A DNA stretch of 53,464 bases from Cyanobium sp. T1B-Tous (GTDB lineage: Bacteria; Cyanobacteriota; Cyanobacteriia; PCC-6307; Cyanobiaceae), in NCBI RefSeq assembly GCF_024345475.1, contig NZ_JAGQBE010000013.1:1-53464 (forward strand), in the 5' to 3' direction. Shown one piece after another: positions 1 to 8,275 of the stretch (the first letter of the stretch is position 1; the number at the start of each line of letters is the position of its first letter). A model generated the notes under the pieces. It saw nothing but the letters and a program-made list of their open reading frames with translations, was not told the origin of the DNA and made no database searches. The translations under genes and the position numbers were made by a program.

Positions 1-127
1 CCTGCTGGCCGGTGGCGTCTTCACCGAAGACTTCATCAACAACTGGATCGCCCTCAAGTACGAGGAAGTGCAGCAGCTGCGCCAGCGGCCCCACCCCCAC
101 GAGTACGTGATGTACTACGACGCCTGA
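1..127 (+). CDS. glnA: Glutamine synthetase, C-terminal end (partial)
   Basis: Only the last 41 codons are present; the gene begins before the window. The frame starts at base 2 and ends with TGA at 125-127. The visible tail reads [13 protein letters not shown], then [13 protein letters not shown], which is the characteristic C-terminus of type I glutamine synthetase. The enzyme makes glutamine from glutamate, ammonia and ATP in the cytoplasm and is the entry point of nitrogen assimilation. A strong terminator follows 12 bases downstream. The active site lies outside the window, so this call rests on the tail alone. Confidence 0.93.
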   Translation, partial: LLAGGVFTEDFINNWIALKYEEVQQLRQRPHPHEYVMYYDA

Positions 128-138
128 TCGCGCGACTC

Positions 139-166
139 AAGCCCTGGCTTCGGCCAGGGCTTTTTT
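139..166 (+). terminator. Rho-independent terminator of glnA
   Basis: A 10-bp stem (139-148 paired with 153-162) closes on a C(TTCG)G tetraloop, and a run of T extends to 166. It lies just after the glnA stop. The opposing 76-aa gene ends at 166, and the AA/TT base pairs at the stem foot mean the hairpin may also stop transcription from that side. Confidence 0.92.
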
Positions 167-396
167 CATGCATGGCGGATTTGGGCGATGGCACTGTCGT
201 GCAGGTGCTTCTCGCGGGCTTGGCGCCTGGCCCAGGCCTCCATCTGGTGCACGACATCGCCGGCGGGGTTGAGGTCGTGGTGCTGGGTGATCTGGGCCAA
301 CTCAGCGGCATGCAGCCGCGTGGCTTGGGCGTGTTGGCGGCTCCAGGTCTGAAATTCGGGATCGGGAGCCAGTGGCTGAAAACGGGAGTCGTCCAT
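166..396 (-). CDS. Small hypothetical protein (76 aa)
   Basis: I do not recognise a family. The protein is hydrophilic, rich in His, Gln, Ala and Arg, has no membrane segment, and looks mostly helical. The start is well supported: on the minus strand an AGGAGG ribosome site lies four bases before the ATG at 396. The gene converges on glnA and ends inside the T-run of the glnA terminator. The strong ribosome site and full-length open frame argue that it is a real gene. Confidence 0.6.
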   Translation of the reverse strand: MDDSRFQPLAPDPEFQTWSRQHAQATRLHAAELAQITQHHDLNPAGDVVHQMEAWARRQAREKHLHDSAIAQIRHA

Positions 397-532
397 GGAG
401 CCTCCTGGATCTGTGGTTCCAGCATGACCCCACTTCTGTAGCGGTTGCTACGAAATGGCCAAGGCTTCACAGGACGTTGCAGGCGCGGTCGCCGGCCAGA
501 TCCGCTGAAATGGGGGTCGCCTCGCTCGATCC

Positions 533-1591
533 ATGCCCGATCAGCTCACCAAGCTGGCTTACCAGACGCTGCAACAGGGCAAGGCCTTGCTGGGGGTGAC
601 CCACAAGGAAGTCAGCACCCGGCTGATGGGCCTGCTGGCACCAGAAGGCACCCCGAAGACGGTGCCGGTGCCGCCGGAATTGCTCGGCCGGCTGAAGCAG
701 GCGATGGATGCGCTGCACGAACGGGACTGGCAGGAAGCCGAACAGGGGCTGTATCCACCGTCGCTGTTGTTTGATGCGCCCTGGCTGGATTGGGCCAGCC
801 GCTATCCATTGGTCTGGCTGGATATGCCCAGCACCTGGAGCCGGCGCCAGGAGCGCAAGGTGCGCGACCTGCCCAGCAGCATCGACCCGGAGGACTTCCC
901 GGAGTACTACCTCCAGAATTTCCATCACCAGACCGACGGCTACCTGAGCGACCACTCCGCCGCCCTCTACGACCTGCAGGTGGAGATCCTGTTCAACGGC
1001 ACGGCCGATCCCATGCGGCGCCGCTTGCTGGCTCCGCTGCTGCGGGGAATCCGGGCCTTTTCAGACCGCCCGGCGGGGCAGATCCGGGTGCTGGATGTGG
1101 CCACCGGCACCGGCCGGACCCTGCGTCAGATCCGCGGAGCCCTGCCCAAAGCCCAACTGTTTGGCCTGGACCTCTCCAGTGCCTACCTGCGGCAGGCCAA
1201 CAAGTGGCTGAGCGAGTTGCCAGGGGAACTGCCCCAGCTGGTGCAGGGAAACGGGGAGCGCATGCCGTTCGCCGAGGGCACCTTCCAGGGGCTCACCTGC
1301 GTCTTCCTGTTCCATGAACTGCCCGGTGACGCCCGTCAAAACGTTTTGCAGGACGCGTTCCGGGTGCTGGAACCGGGTGGGGTGGTGGTGTTGGCCGACT
1401 CGGTGCAACTGGCCGATTCACCCCAGTTCAGTGCCGTGATGGAGAACTTTCGGCGGGTGTTCCACGAGCCTTACTACCGGGACTACATCAGCGACGACAT
1501 TGAGGGGCGACTGCGCCGTTGCGGGTTTGAGGGAATCACCGCCGAAACCCATTTCATGACCCGGGTGTGGACGGCGCGCAAACCCCGCTAG
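533..1591 (+). CDS. Class I SAM-dependent methyltransferase
   Basis: This 352-aa protein has a Rossmann-type methyltransferase domain in its second half. Motif I (VLDVATGTG) lies near residue 187, followed by the acidic strand end GLDLS, a motif IV-like LTCVFLFHEL and a post-motif VLEPGGVVVLADS. The first 150 residues are a cyanobacterial-type extension containing an EYYLQNFHHQTDGYLS segment. The substrate cannot be read from the sequence; the domain is of the UbiE/SmtA small-molecule type. It stands alone on the plus strand, and its stop overlaps the end of the convergent gene at 1588. Confidence 0.85.
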   Translation: MPDQLTKLAYQTLQQGKALLGVTHKEVSTRLMGLLAPEGTPKTVPVPPELLGRLKQAMDALHERDWQEAEQGLYPPSLLFDAPWLDWASRYPLVWLDMPSTWSRRQERKVRDLPSSIDPEDFPEYYLQNFHHQTDGYLSDHSAALYDLQVEILFNGTADPMRRRLLAPLLRGIRAFSDRPAGQIRVLDVATGTGRTLRQIRGALPKAQLFGLDLSSAYLRQANKWLSELPGELPQLVQGNGERMPFAEGTFQGLTCVFLFHELPGDARQNVLQDAFRVLEPGGVVVLADSVQLADSPQFSAVMENFRRVFHEPYYRDYISDDIEGRLRRCGFEGITAETHFMTRVWTARKPR

Positions 1592-1866
1592 CGCTTCAAA
1601 CACCAGGCCAGCAGGAGCCCGGCGGTGGCCCAACGCAGCCCCCGCCAGAAGAGCACGTCCTGACGATGCGGTGGGGCCAGCTCGGCCGGGAGGGGATCCA
1701 GCAACCGCTGGGTCAAGGCGAGACGCTGCCGCTGCCGCCGCTGGGTCACCCCCGAGCTGTTGGCTGTCAGGGAGGCCTGGGTGAGCAGGCCATCGAGCAG
1801 ATGCAGAAGCCGGATCGGCTGTCGCACGGGGTGGTGGCCGAGGGGTCTTAGCGGCATGGGCTGCAC
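1588..1866 (-). CDS. Small hypothetical protein with C-terminal membrane segment (92 aa)
   Basis: No family is recognised. The middle is rich in Gln, Arg and Leu and looks helical. The C-terminus (WRGLRWATAGLLLAWCLKR) looks like a single membrane or membrane-associated helix. A second Met three codons in (1857) is an equally possible start. The gene converges with the methyltransferase, overlapping its stop by four bases. The membrane-like tail and fitting context support a real gene, but translation is not proven. Confidence 0.5.
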   Translation of the reverse strand: MQPMPLRPLGHHPVRQPIRLLHLLDGLLTQASLTANSSGVTQRRQRQRLALTQRLLDPLPAELAPPHRQDVLFWRGLRWATAGLLLAWCLKR

Positions 1867-1891
1867 CCAGCGTCAGGGGTCTGGCATCAGG

Positions 1892-2245
1892 ATGGGGCCT
1901 TCCTCAGGCAAACGTCCAGTGTCCAAGTCCCTGGCGAAGCCCCAACGCAGCTGGCCAGAGAGCGCCCTGGAGCAGGCCGTGGCCCTGCAACGCCTGTTGG
2001 CGATCGGCGATCGTGACTGGCACGCTCTCAAGGCCCAGCGTTCCCGCCGAGGCGCCGAACAGCTGGCTGCAGCGCTGGTGCTGTTGCTCAGCGGGGACGA
2101 CCCCGGGGCGCCCCAGCCCAGCCCAGCCCGCCAGGAGGCGATCGCCCTGGTGGAACATGGCCTGAGCTGGCTCCGGGCTGAGGTCAGCGATCCCGGTTGC
2201 CCCAGCCACCGGCCGGCGACAGCAGCTCCGCCCGCTGACGGCTGA
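1892..2245 (+). CDS. Cyanobacterial conserved small protein (DUF6439-like)
   Basis: The core (ALEQAVALQRLLAIGDRDW, KAQRSRRGAEQLAAAL, then ALVEHGLSWLRAEVSDPGCP) resembles a short picocyanobacterial family that I believe is DUF6439; its function is unknown. The protein is soluble and helical. The frame is open from 1760, but the part before 1892 looks non-coding. ATG at 1856 or 1892 and GTG at 1919 are all possible starts, with no decisive ribosome site. The 3' end overlaps the convergent anti-sigma gene by 62 bases. Confidence 0.65.
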   Translation: MGPSSGKRPVSKSLAKPQRSWPESALEQAVALQRLLAIGDRDWHALKAQRSRRGAEQLAAALVLLLSGDDPGAPQPSPARQEAIALVEHGLSWLRAEVSDPGCPSHRPATAAPPADG

Positions 2246-2621
2246 CCGCCAGTTGCAGGCGGTTGCCCCGCTGGCTCCAGCGCACGTCGTCGAAACAGTG
2301 GTGAATCAGAAACAGGCCTCGGCCACTGGCGGCATCGAGCTGTTCGGGCAGGGTTGTGCTGCGGGATTCAGCCGGAAACCCAGGCCCCTCATCCTGCACC
2401 TGCCACACGAGCCAGCGGGGTGTTTCGATCCGGCGGACCCGCAGGCACTTGGAGGGATCACAGGCATTGCCATGGCGCACGGCATTCACCAGGGCTTCCT
2501 GGAGACCCAACTGCACCTGGCTCTGAAGTTGCAGACAGCGCACCGGCTCGATCAACAACTCCAGCAGCGGGGCCAGCTGCAGGGTGGAGGGGGTGATGAA
2601 ATCCGACCAGCGCAGCGCCAT
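2184..2621 (-). CDS. RsbW-like anti-sigma factor / serine kinase (HATPase_c_2)
   Basis: This 145-aa protein has the GHKL ATP-binding signature in order: an N box (EALVNAVRHGN, residues 42-52), a G1 box (DEGPGF, 77-82) and a G2-like GRGLFLI (100-106). Members of this family bind sigma factors or phosphorylate STAS-domain antagonists in partner-switching regulation. A STAS antagonist is encoded at 33663 in this window, but pairing of the two is only inference. The open frame extends to 2723; I chose the Met at 2621 because the added N-terminus is low-complexity Arg/Pro sequence. It lies downstream of gun4 on the same strand. Confidence 0.82.
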   Translation of the reverse strand: MALRWSDFITPSTLQLAPLLELLIEPVRCLQLQSQVQLGLQEALVNAVRHGNACDPSKCLRVRRIETPRWLVWQVQDEGPGFPAESRSTTLPEQLDAASGRGLFLIHHCFDDVRWSQRGNRLQLAVSRQRAELLSPAGGWGNRDR

Positions 2622-2676
2622 TCGGCCCGGATCCGCAGGGTCCGGTTTGACCCTACGCCGTGGCCGGCCCCCTGAC

Positions 2677-3405
2677 TCAGGCCTTGATGCGCTGTTGCAG
2701 AGCCGGATGGCGCAGCAGGGCATCCATCAGCCGCACGCCGCGCAGCTGGTTCACCAGCGGCATGTGGCCCTCCGGAGCGTCGATCGACCATTGGAAGGAG
2801 CCCGGATAGCGGGTCCACAGGCCACCATCCTTCCAGCCCAACTTGGGCCACAGCAGCTCCCAACGGCCGTTGCAGCTGGCGAGCAGGGTTCCCTGCACGG
2901 ACAAGCCAAACCGGCCTCGGGAGAAACACACCCACAGCCGATCCAGACTGTCGAGGTCGGCGGAGGGCATGGGCGGCACCTCGCTGTAATAGACGTAGCC
3001 TCGTCGCACGGCGTCTGCACCCGCCAGCTCCCGGAGCAGGGCACTGGTGAGCCGATCGGCCTCCTCAAAGTGCTGGGCCATCAGGGCCCGCTGGAGCGGG
3101 GCGTAGTCGACACCGCAGGCGGACACGGTGGCCAGCCAGCCATCGGGGTAGCGACTCAGAAAGTCGTTCTGCAACCCATCGCCCTCCTCCAGCAGCATCT
3201 GGATCAGGAACCCAGCGGCCCAGTCATCGCCGGTGGCATCGAGGCCTGCGAGATGGTCCGCAATCAGGGGCCGCAGCTCCTGGCGACGGCTCTGCAGGGT
3301 CGTGACCAGGGAACGGCGTTGACGGCCGTTGGCGGCCTGGAAGCGCTCCAACAGGGCGCCTGGGCTGGCGGTAGCGGTGGCGGTGACCGGAGGTCCGGAA
3401 AGCAT
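2677..3405 (-). CDS. gun4: Gun4, activator of magnesium chelatase
   Basis: The C-terminal half carries the GUN4 core: HFEEADRLT, RRGYVYYSEVPPMP, DLDSLDRLWVCFS, FGLSVQ and GHMPLVNQLRGVRLMDALL. Gun4 binds protoporphyrin IX and Mg-protoporphyrin IX and stimulates magnesium chelatase, the first committed step of chlorophyll synthesis. The N-terminal ~90 residues form the helical domain usual in cyanobacterial Gun4. The product is about 242 aa from ATG 3405; a GTG at 3447 would add 14 residues and overlap the divergent mnmH start. The anti-sigma gene follows on the same strand. Confidence 0.93.
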   Translation of the reverse strand: MLSGPPVTATATASPGALLERFQAANGRQRRSLVTTLQSRRQELRPLIADHLAGLDATGDDWAAGFLIQMLLEEGDGLQNDFLSRYPDGWLATVSACGVDYAPLQRALMAQHFEEADRLTSALLRELAGADAVRRGYVYYSEVPPMPSADLDSLDRLWVCFSRGRFGLSVQGTLLASCNGRWELLWPKLGWKDGGLWTRYPGSFQWSIDAPEGHMPLVNQLRGVRLMDALLRHPALQQRIKA

Positions 3406-3473
3406 GGAAGGGAGGCCGAGCCTGAAGCGGTGCCAGCGTGGGCCCACTATGTCAGCAGAGATCCTCGTCAGCG

Positions 3474-4514
3474 ATGCCGGGCGCCAGCCCCCCCCTTCCT
3501 GCGGATGCCTTCCTCTCCAACGCGGGGCCGGTGGTGGATGTGCGCAGCCCGCAGGAATTCGCCCAGGGACACATTCCGGGAGCCCACAACCTGCCCCTGT
3601 TCAGCGACGACGAGAGAGCCCAGGTGGGCACTTGCTACAAGCAGGCAGGGCGCGGGGCCGCCGTACAGCTCGGCCTGGAGTTGGTGGGCCCCAAACTCGC
3701 AGCGCTCGGACGCGAACTCCAGAACCTGGCGCAGGCAGGAGCCCCCCTGCGGCTGCACTGCTGGCGGGGGGGCATGCGGTCAGGCAGCGTGGCTTGGCTG
3801 GCCGCCACCTTGGACCTGCCGGTGCTGGTGCTCGACGGGGGCTACAAGGCCTACCGGCGCTGGGTCTTGGCCACCTTTGAGCAGCCCTGGCCCCTGCTGA
3901 TCCTGGGCGGGCGCACGGGCACGGGCAAAACGGATCTGCTGCTGGCGCTGCGGGAACAGGGTGCCGCTGTGGTGGACCTGGAGGGGTTGGCCCATCACCG
4001 GGGCAGCAGCTTCGGCGGCCTGGGGTTGCCGGAGCAGCCCAGCACCGAGCACTACGAGAATCGACTGGCAACGGCCCTGCAGGCCCTGAAGGGCCGTGGT
4101 CCGATCTGGCTGGAAGCCGAAAGTGCCCAGGTGGGCCGCTGCCGCATCCCCAACGGTCTGTGGCGGCAGATGGGGACAGCCCCGGCGGTCGAGATCCTGC
4201 GGCCCCTGGCTGAGCGGTTGGACCAGCTCGTCGCCGTCTATGGCGGCCAGGGCCAGGCCCCCCTGCGGGAGGCCACCGAACGCATTGCCCGGCGCCTCGG
4301 CCCCCAGCGCACGGCGGCGGCCCTAGAGGCGATCGACCGCAGCGACTGGGCCGGAGCCTGCCTGCAGATGCTCGATTACTACGACCGCTGCTACGACCAT
4401 GAGTTGAGTCGGCGCGACCGGCCGGTGCGGGCCTGCTTTGATCTCGCCGGGTTGGAGGCGGGAGTCGCAGCCCTGCGGCTGCTCCAGGATCCGTCCTGTG
4501 CCATGACCCCCTAA
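3474..4514 (+). CDS. mnmH: tRNA 2-selenouridine synthase
   Basis: The protein (346 aa) has an N-terminal rhodanese domain with active-site Cys96 in HCWRGGMRS and a C-terminal P-loop domain with a Walker A motif at residues 145-153 (GGRTGTGKT). This arrangement is specific to MnmH (SelU/YbbB). It replaces sulfur with selenium at the wobble 2-thiouridine of certain tRNAs through a geranylated intermediate. ATG 3474 is chosen because the GTG at 3438 would only add unconserved residues. The gene is divergent from gun4, with about 70 bases between the start codons. Confidence 0.93.
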   Translation: MPGASPPLPADAFLSNAGPVVDVRSPQEFAQGHIPGAHNLPLFSDDERAQVGTCYKQAGRGAAVQLGLELVGPKLAALGRELQNLAQAGAPLRLHCWRGGMRSGSVAWLAATLDLPVLVLDGGYKAYRRWVLATFEQPWPLLILGGRTGTGKTDLLLALREQGAAVVDLEGLAHHRGSSFGGLGLPEQPSTEHYENRLATALQALKGRGPIWLEAESAQVGRCRIPNGLWRQMGTAPAVEILRPLAERLDQLVAVYGGQGQAPLREATERIARRLGPQRTAAALEAIDRSDWAGACLQMLDYYDRCYDHELSRRDRPVRACFDLAGLEAGVAALRLLQDPSCAMTP

Positions 4515-4537
4515 CGGAGGCCGCTGGGGCTGACTCC

Positions 4538-4543
4538 TAGGAT
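4538..4543 (+). promoter_or_regulatory. Putative -10 element (TAGGAT) for psb28
   Basis: TAGGAT matches four of six positions of the bacterial -10 consensus. It begins 27 bases before the psb28 ATG, which predicts a leader of about 15 nt. No convincing -35 is visible. Similar TAGGnT hexamers stand at nearly the same distance before several other genes here. Confidence 0.4.
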
Positions 4544-4564
4544 TGATTTTTGTCCCCTCTTGCC

Positions 4565-4936
4565 ATGGGCGCCGCCATTCAGTTCTTCCGTGGAGTGGAT
4601 GAGCCGGTCGTGCCCGACATCCGCTTGACGCGATCAAGGGATGGGCGCACGGGTCAGGCCCTGTTCGTGTTCGAAGAGCCTGACGCCCTCGCCCCCGAAA
4701 CCATGGGGGACATCACCGGCATGTTTCTGGTGGATGAGGAGGGCGAACTGGTGAGCCGGGAGGTGAAGGCCCGCTTTGTCAACGGCAAGGCCAGCGCTCT
4801 GGAATGCACCTACACCTGGAAAACCACCGAGGACTTCGATCGCTTCATGCGTTTCGCCCAGCGTTACGCCGAGAGTCACGATCTCGGTTTCTCCGGCAAC
4901 CAGGGCGAAGATCAGGGAGAGCAGGACGAGGCCTGA
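4565..4936 (+). CDS. psb28: Photosystem II assembly factor Psb28
   Basis: The start [19 protein letters not shown] and later [22 protein letters not shown] are typical of Psb28 (Psb13, Ycf79). The protein is 123 aa, soluble, and acts on the cytoplasmic face of thylakoids. There it binds a CP47-containing photosystem II intermediate transiently and also influences chlorophyll supply. ATG 4565 is chosen because Psb28 proteins start with this sequence; the frame opens at 4550. The C-terminal acidic tail is variable in the family. The AI-2E-type gene starts five bases after its stop, so they are probably cotranscribed. Confidence 0.95.
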   Translation: MGAAIQFFRGVDEPVVPDIRLTRSRDGRTGQALFVFEEPDALAPETMGDITGMFLVDEEGELVSREVKARFVNGKASALECTYTWKTTEDFDRFMRFAQRYAESHDLGFSGNQGEDQGEQDEA

Positions 4937-4940
4937 TCCC

Positions 4941-6035
4941 TTGAAATTCGGCCAATGGCTGGGGCTGCTGGGGCTGGTGGCAGCCCTGGCCCTCCTCTGG
5001 AGCCTGCGCCAGAGCCTGATGCACCTGTTTGCAGCCGTGGTCCTGGCGATGGCCCTCTGCACCCTGGTGGGGGCCATCCGCAACCGGCTGAACTGCTCCA
5101 GACCGCTGGCCCTGCTGCTCAGCCTGGGGGTGGTGGCCCTGGTGCTCACGGTGGTGGCCACCGCCGTGATCCCCCCCTTCGTCGACCAGTTCGCCCAGCT
5201 GATTGCCAAGCTTCCGACAGCCGCCACAACCCTGCTGGATCTGCTGCGCAGTGGTCTGGCCAACGCCAGCCAGATGCTCTACGGCAGTGCTGGCGACAGC
5301 GTCTCCTGGTTGCGCAACGGCCTGATTGGGAACCCCGGAACCTCCGGCCTGTCCTCCGGATTGAGCTCCGGACTTGGACCCAGCCTCAGCAGCGGCGCCC
5401 TGCGTCTGCTGGGCCTGGCCGGCGGCCTGGGTACGGCCGTACTCCAGGGGCTGTTCGTGGTGGCGGTGGCCCTGATGGTGGCGGTTCAACCGGCTCCCTA
5501 CCGCGAGGTCGCCGTGCTGTTGGTGCCCTCCTTCTACCGGCGCCGCTTCCGCCAGATCCTGGTGCAGTGCGGCGAAGCCCTGAGTGCCTGGATGGTGGGG
5601 GTGCTGATCAGTTCGCTCTGTGTGGGCACCCTGGCCGCCATCGGGCTCTCCCTGCTGGGGGTGAAGCTGGTGGCCGCCAATGCGCTGTTGGCGGGGTTGC
5701 TCAACATCATCCCGAACGTGGGGCCAACCCTGAGCACGGTGTTCCCGGTCTCGGTGGCGCTGTTGGATGCCCCCTGGAAGGCCCTGGCGGTGCTGGTTCT
5801 CTACATCGCCGTGCAGAACCTGGAGAGCTATCTGATCACCCCCTCGGTGATGCACCACCAGCTGCGGCTGCTGCCGGGTCTCACCCTCACGGCCCAGCTG
5901 CTGTTCACCGTGGTGTTCGGGCCGTTGGGCCTGCTGCTGGCCCTGCCCCTGGCGGTATGCCTGCAGGTGATCGTGCGTGAGGTGCTGATCCACGACATCC
6001 TGGATCCATGGAAACGCCAACGGCTGGAGGCCTGA
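4941..6035 (+). CDS. AI-2E family transporter (PerM-like), first of two
   Basis: The product is a 364-aa polytopic membrane protein with the layout of the AI-2E/PerM family: two N-terminal helices, a soluble loop, then further helices containing the family segment LLNIIPNVGPTLSTVFPV and ending LGLLLALPLAVCLQVIVREVL. I place the start at TTG 4941, giving LKFGQWLGLL. The frame upstream overlaps psb28 and looks like its shadow. The substrate is not predictable; members have been linked to quorum signals and Na+/H+ exchange. A paralogue follows four bases later. Confidence 0.85.
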   Translation: MKFGQWLGLLGLVAALALLWSLRQSLMHLFAAVVLAMALCTLVGAIRNRLNCSRPLALLLSLGVVALVLTVVATAVIPPFVDQFAQLIAKLPTAATTLLDLLRSGLANASQMLYGSAGDSVSWLRNGLIGNPGTSGLSSGLSSGLGPSLSSGALRLLGLAGGLGTAVLQGLFVVAVALMVAVQPAPYREVAVLLVPSFYRRRFRQILVQCGEALSAWMVGVLISSLCVGTLAAIGLSLLGVKLVAANALLAGLLNIIPNVGPTLSTVFPVSVALLDAPWKALAVLVLYIAVQNLESYLITPSVMHHQLRLLPGLTLTAQLLFTVVFGPLGLLLALPLAVCLQVIVREVLIHDILDPWKRQRLEA

Positions 6036-6039
6036 TCCC

Positions 6040-7041
6040 ATGAACGGCCGCACGGTGCTCGGGGCGTTGGCCCTGATCGTGCTCGGGCTGCTCACCTGGG
6101 AACTGCGCTGGGTGCTGTTGGTGCTGTTCGGCGCCGTGGTGCTGGCGGTTGCCCTGGATGTGCCCATCACCCTGCTGCGACGGCTGCTGCCGCTGAACCG
6201 ACCCACCGCCCTCATCGTGGTGCTGGTGGTGCTGGTCTTGGTGGGAGGACTGCTCGGCCAGCTGCTGCTGCCAGAACTGCTCGAGCAGGTCAATCAACTC
6301 ACGGCCCTGCTGCCGGCCCTGGCTGAACGGCTGAGCAGCCTGGCCCGCCAGGTCACTTGGATGCCCGACCTGGAACGGCAATTGATGCAACTGGGCACCT
6401 GGGATCGTTTGCAGCCCCTCGGCAGCCAACTGCTGGGCTTTGCTGGAGGGGCCGCGAGCACCACCATCCAGCTGCTGCTAATGGCCCTGCTGGCCATCCT
6501 GCTGGCCCTCGATCCCCGCAGTCACCAGAAGGTGGTGGTGGCGATGACCCCCGACTTCTGGCGGCCCCAGATGCGCAGCCTGCTGACGGAATGCCGCCAG
6601 GCGCTGGGTGGCTGGCTGGCCGGCATGACCCTCTCCGCCGTCAGCGTGTTTCTGCTCACCTGGGCTGGATTGGCCCTGTTGGGAGTGCCCTTGGGCCTGC
6701 TCAGCGCCCTGGTGTGTGGTCTGCTGACCTTCGTGCCCACCATTGGTCCCACGGCTGCCACCCTGCTGCCCTTGGCGGTGGCGCTGCTGGTGTCCCCCGG
6801 AAAAATGGTGCAGGTGTTGGTGCTGCGTCTTGTGCTCCAGAACGCCGAGGCCTTTCTGCTCACCCCGATGCTGCTGCGGCGCACCGTGAACCTGCTCCCC
6901 ACCGTCGCTCTCACGGCCCAGCTGTGCCTGGGGGCCCTGCTGGGTTTACCGGGCGTGCTCCTGGCCCTGCCCCTGGTGGTGGTGCTGCAGGTGTTCTGTG
7001 AGGAAGTGGTGGTGAAAGAAGTGATGGATCGCTGGGCCTGA
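6040..7041 (+). CDS. AI-2E family transporter (PerM-like), second of two
   Basis: The 333-aa product has the same architecture as the preceding protein. The conserved late segment is LLTFVPTIGPTAATLLPL, followed by AEAFLLTPMLLRRTVNLLP and LLALPLVVVLQVFCEEVV. The two are clearly homologous but diverged, especially in the soluble loop, so this is an old tandem duplication. The ATG lies four bases after the upstream stop, which suggests translational coupling. The gene converges with the small membrane protein gene ending at 7056. Confidence 0.87.
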   Translation: MNGRTVLGALALIVLGLLTWELRWVLLVLFGAVVLAVALDVPITLLRRLLPLNRPTALIVVLVVLVLVGGLLGQLLLPELLEQVNQLTALLPALAERLSSLARQVTWMPDLERQLMQLGTWDRLQPLGSQLLGFAGGAASTTIQLLLMALLAILLALDPRSHQKVVVAMTPDFWRPQMRSLLTECRQALGGWLAGMTLSAVSVFLLTWAGLALLGVPLGLLSALVCGLLTFVPTIGPTAATLLPLAVALLVSPGKMVQVLVLRLVLQNAEAFLLTPMLLRRTVNLLPTVALTAQLCLGALLGLPGVLLALPLVVVLQVFCEEVVVKEVMDRWA

Positions 7042-7055
7042 ACTTCAGCCCGGGG

Positions 7056-7343
7056 TCACTCTCGCCGCCTGCGGTAGTGCTGCAACAGCGAGGGCCACAG
7101 CAGCAAAACAGCCACAGCCAGAGGATGGCTGCGCACCGCGGCCGCCAGGGCAGCCAGGGTGAAGTGATCCCCAAGCAATTGCAGTTCCACCCGGAGATCC
7201 AGCAGGGCCAGAACCCCTAACAGCAACGGCACGGCGAACCAGCTGCGGCTGCTGCGCCTGCGGGGGCCTGCGGTGGGGGCAGCTTCAGCGACGGGACAGT
7301 ACCGGCAGGAGCGTTGGTGCCACGGCGATGCTCGACCAGGCAC
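7056..7343 (-). CDS. Small membrane protein downstream of secF
   Basis: The frame encodes up to 95 aa with two hydrophobic stretches (WFAVPLLLGVLALLDL and HPLAVAVLLLWPSLLQ) and a basic end, HYRRRRE. No family is recognised. The only standard start giving full length is GTG 7343, which would overlap secF by 59 bases. The real start may be nearer 7290 at a non-standard codon. Its position directly after secF on the same strand suggests cotranscription with secDF. Confidence 0.55.
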   Translation of the reverse strand: MPGRASPWHQRSCRYCPVAEAAPTAGPRRRSSRSWFAVPLLLGVLALLDLRVELQLLGDHFTLAALAAAVRSHPLAVAVLLLWPSLLQHYRRRRE

Positions 7344-8274
7344 CGATCACGATGCCGAAACTCAGGGCAATGGCAAACCAGAACAGGGTGCTGCCCCCGA
7401 AGAAAATCAGGGCAATCAGGGGGAGAAGGGTGGTGAGCGAGGTGTAGACGGAGCGGGTGAGTGTGCTGATCACGGCTTCATCGGACTGATCCGCCAAGGG
7501 GAGCTCCTTGAGCTCGTTTCGCTTCTCACGGATTCTGTCAAAGATCACCACCGTGTCATTCACCGAATACCCAGCGATGGTGAGCAGGGCAACTGCAAAC
7601 AGGCTGTTGACTTCCACGCCGAACACCAGGCCCAGCCAGGCGAAGAGGCCACAGGTAATCAGGACATCATGGGCTAGACACAGCAACGCCAACAGCGCAT
7701 AGACACGGTCATAGCGAAAGGTGATGTAAAGGGAAATTCCAACAAAACTCACCAACAGCGACAACAGGCTGGCCTTGAGCAACTGGGCACCCAGAGTTGG
7801 CCCAATGGTGTCCACAGAAAGGTCCCCGGGCACGGTCTCCCCCACCACGGGGCCGATGGTGTTCAACACGAGCTCGGCTTGGTCAGGGCTGAGGCTGGGC
7901 AGCCGCATCACCACGGAGCGGCCACCATCGAGCAACTGAACGGCGGCGGCGGACAGGGCAGGCGCGGGCTCGCCTTCGGCGCTTGGCAGCTTGAGGGTTC
8001 GCAGCGATGCTTCAAGGCTGCCCAGCTTGAGGTCTGCACAGGACGGTTCACAAAGCCGCTCGATCTGGATCTGGGTTCCACCGGTGAAATCGAGACCTGG
8101 ACGCAACGGTGCGCGGATCGATGGGGACAACCAGCTGATGGCCATGCCCAGGAGACTCAGCACGATGGCCACGCTGGAGAGCAGCCACAGTTGGCGCCGA
8201 TGGCGGTTAACCCGAAAGGCGAAAAGGCCTGTTCGCCCATTAGCGGACTGAGCAATCACGGAAGGATTGGCCAT
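7285..8274 (-). CDS. secF: Protein translocase subunit SecF
   Basis: This is a 329-aa membrane protein of the RND-like SecDF family. The first helix is followed by the periplasmic signature LRPGLDFTGGTQIQIE. A late segment TIAGYSVNDTVVIFDRIREKR is diagnostic of SecF. SecDF uses the proton-motive force to help pull preproteins through SecYEG in plasma and thylakoid membranes. ATG 8274 lies one base past the secD stop; a TTG at 8283 would overlap secD. Translation is probably coupled to secD. Confidence 0.96.
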   Translation of the reverse strand: MANPSVIAQSANGRTGLFAFRVNRHRRQLWLLSSVAIVLSLLGMAISWLSPSIRAPLRPGLDFTGGTQIQIERLCEPSCADLKLGSLEASLRTLKLPSAEGEPAPALSAAAVQLLDGGRSVVMRLPSLSPDQAELVLNTIGPVVGETVPGDLSVDTIGPTLGAQLLKASLLSLLVSFVGISLYITFRYDRVYALLALLCLAHDVLITCGLFAWLGLVFGVEVNSLFAVALLTIAGYSVNDTVVIFDRIREKRNELKELPLADQSDEAVISTLTRSVYTSLTTLLPLIALIFFGGSTLFWFAIALSFGIVIGAWSSIAVAPTLLPVLSRR

Positions 8275-8275
8275 A

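Noticed and set aside
397-532. Riboswitch or regulatory RNA upstream of the methyltransferase
   Set aside because: I could not identify a conserved riboswitch core; the 136 bases show only possible promoter space for two divergent genes.
4845-6293. 482-codon minus-strand frame over the AI-2E genes
   Set aside because: Low-complexity Gln/His/Gly composition typical of an antisense frame to membrane-protein codons.
7290-7292. Non-overlapping start for the small membrane gene after secF
   Set aside because: The codon here is GTC, not a start codon; the only standard start is GTG 7343.
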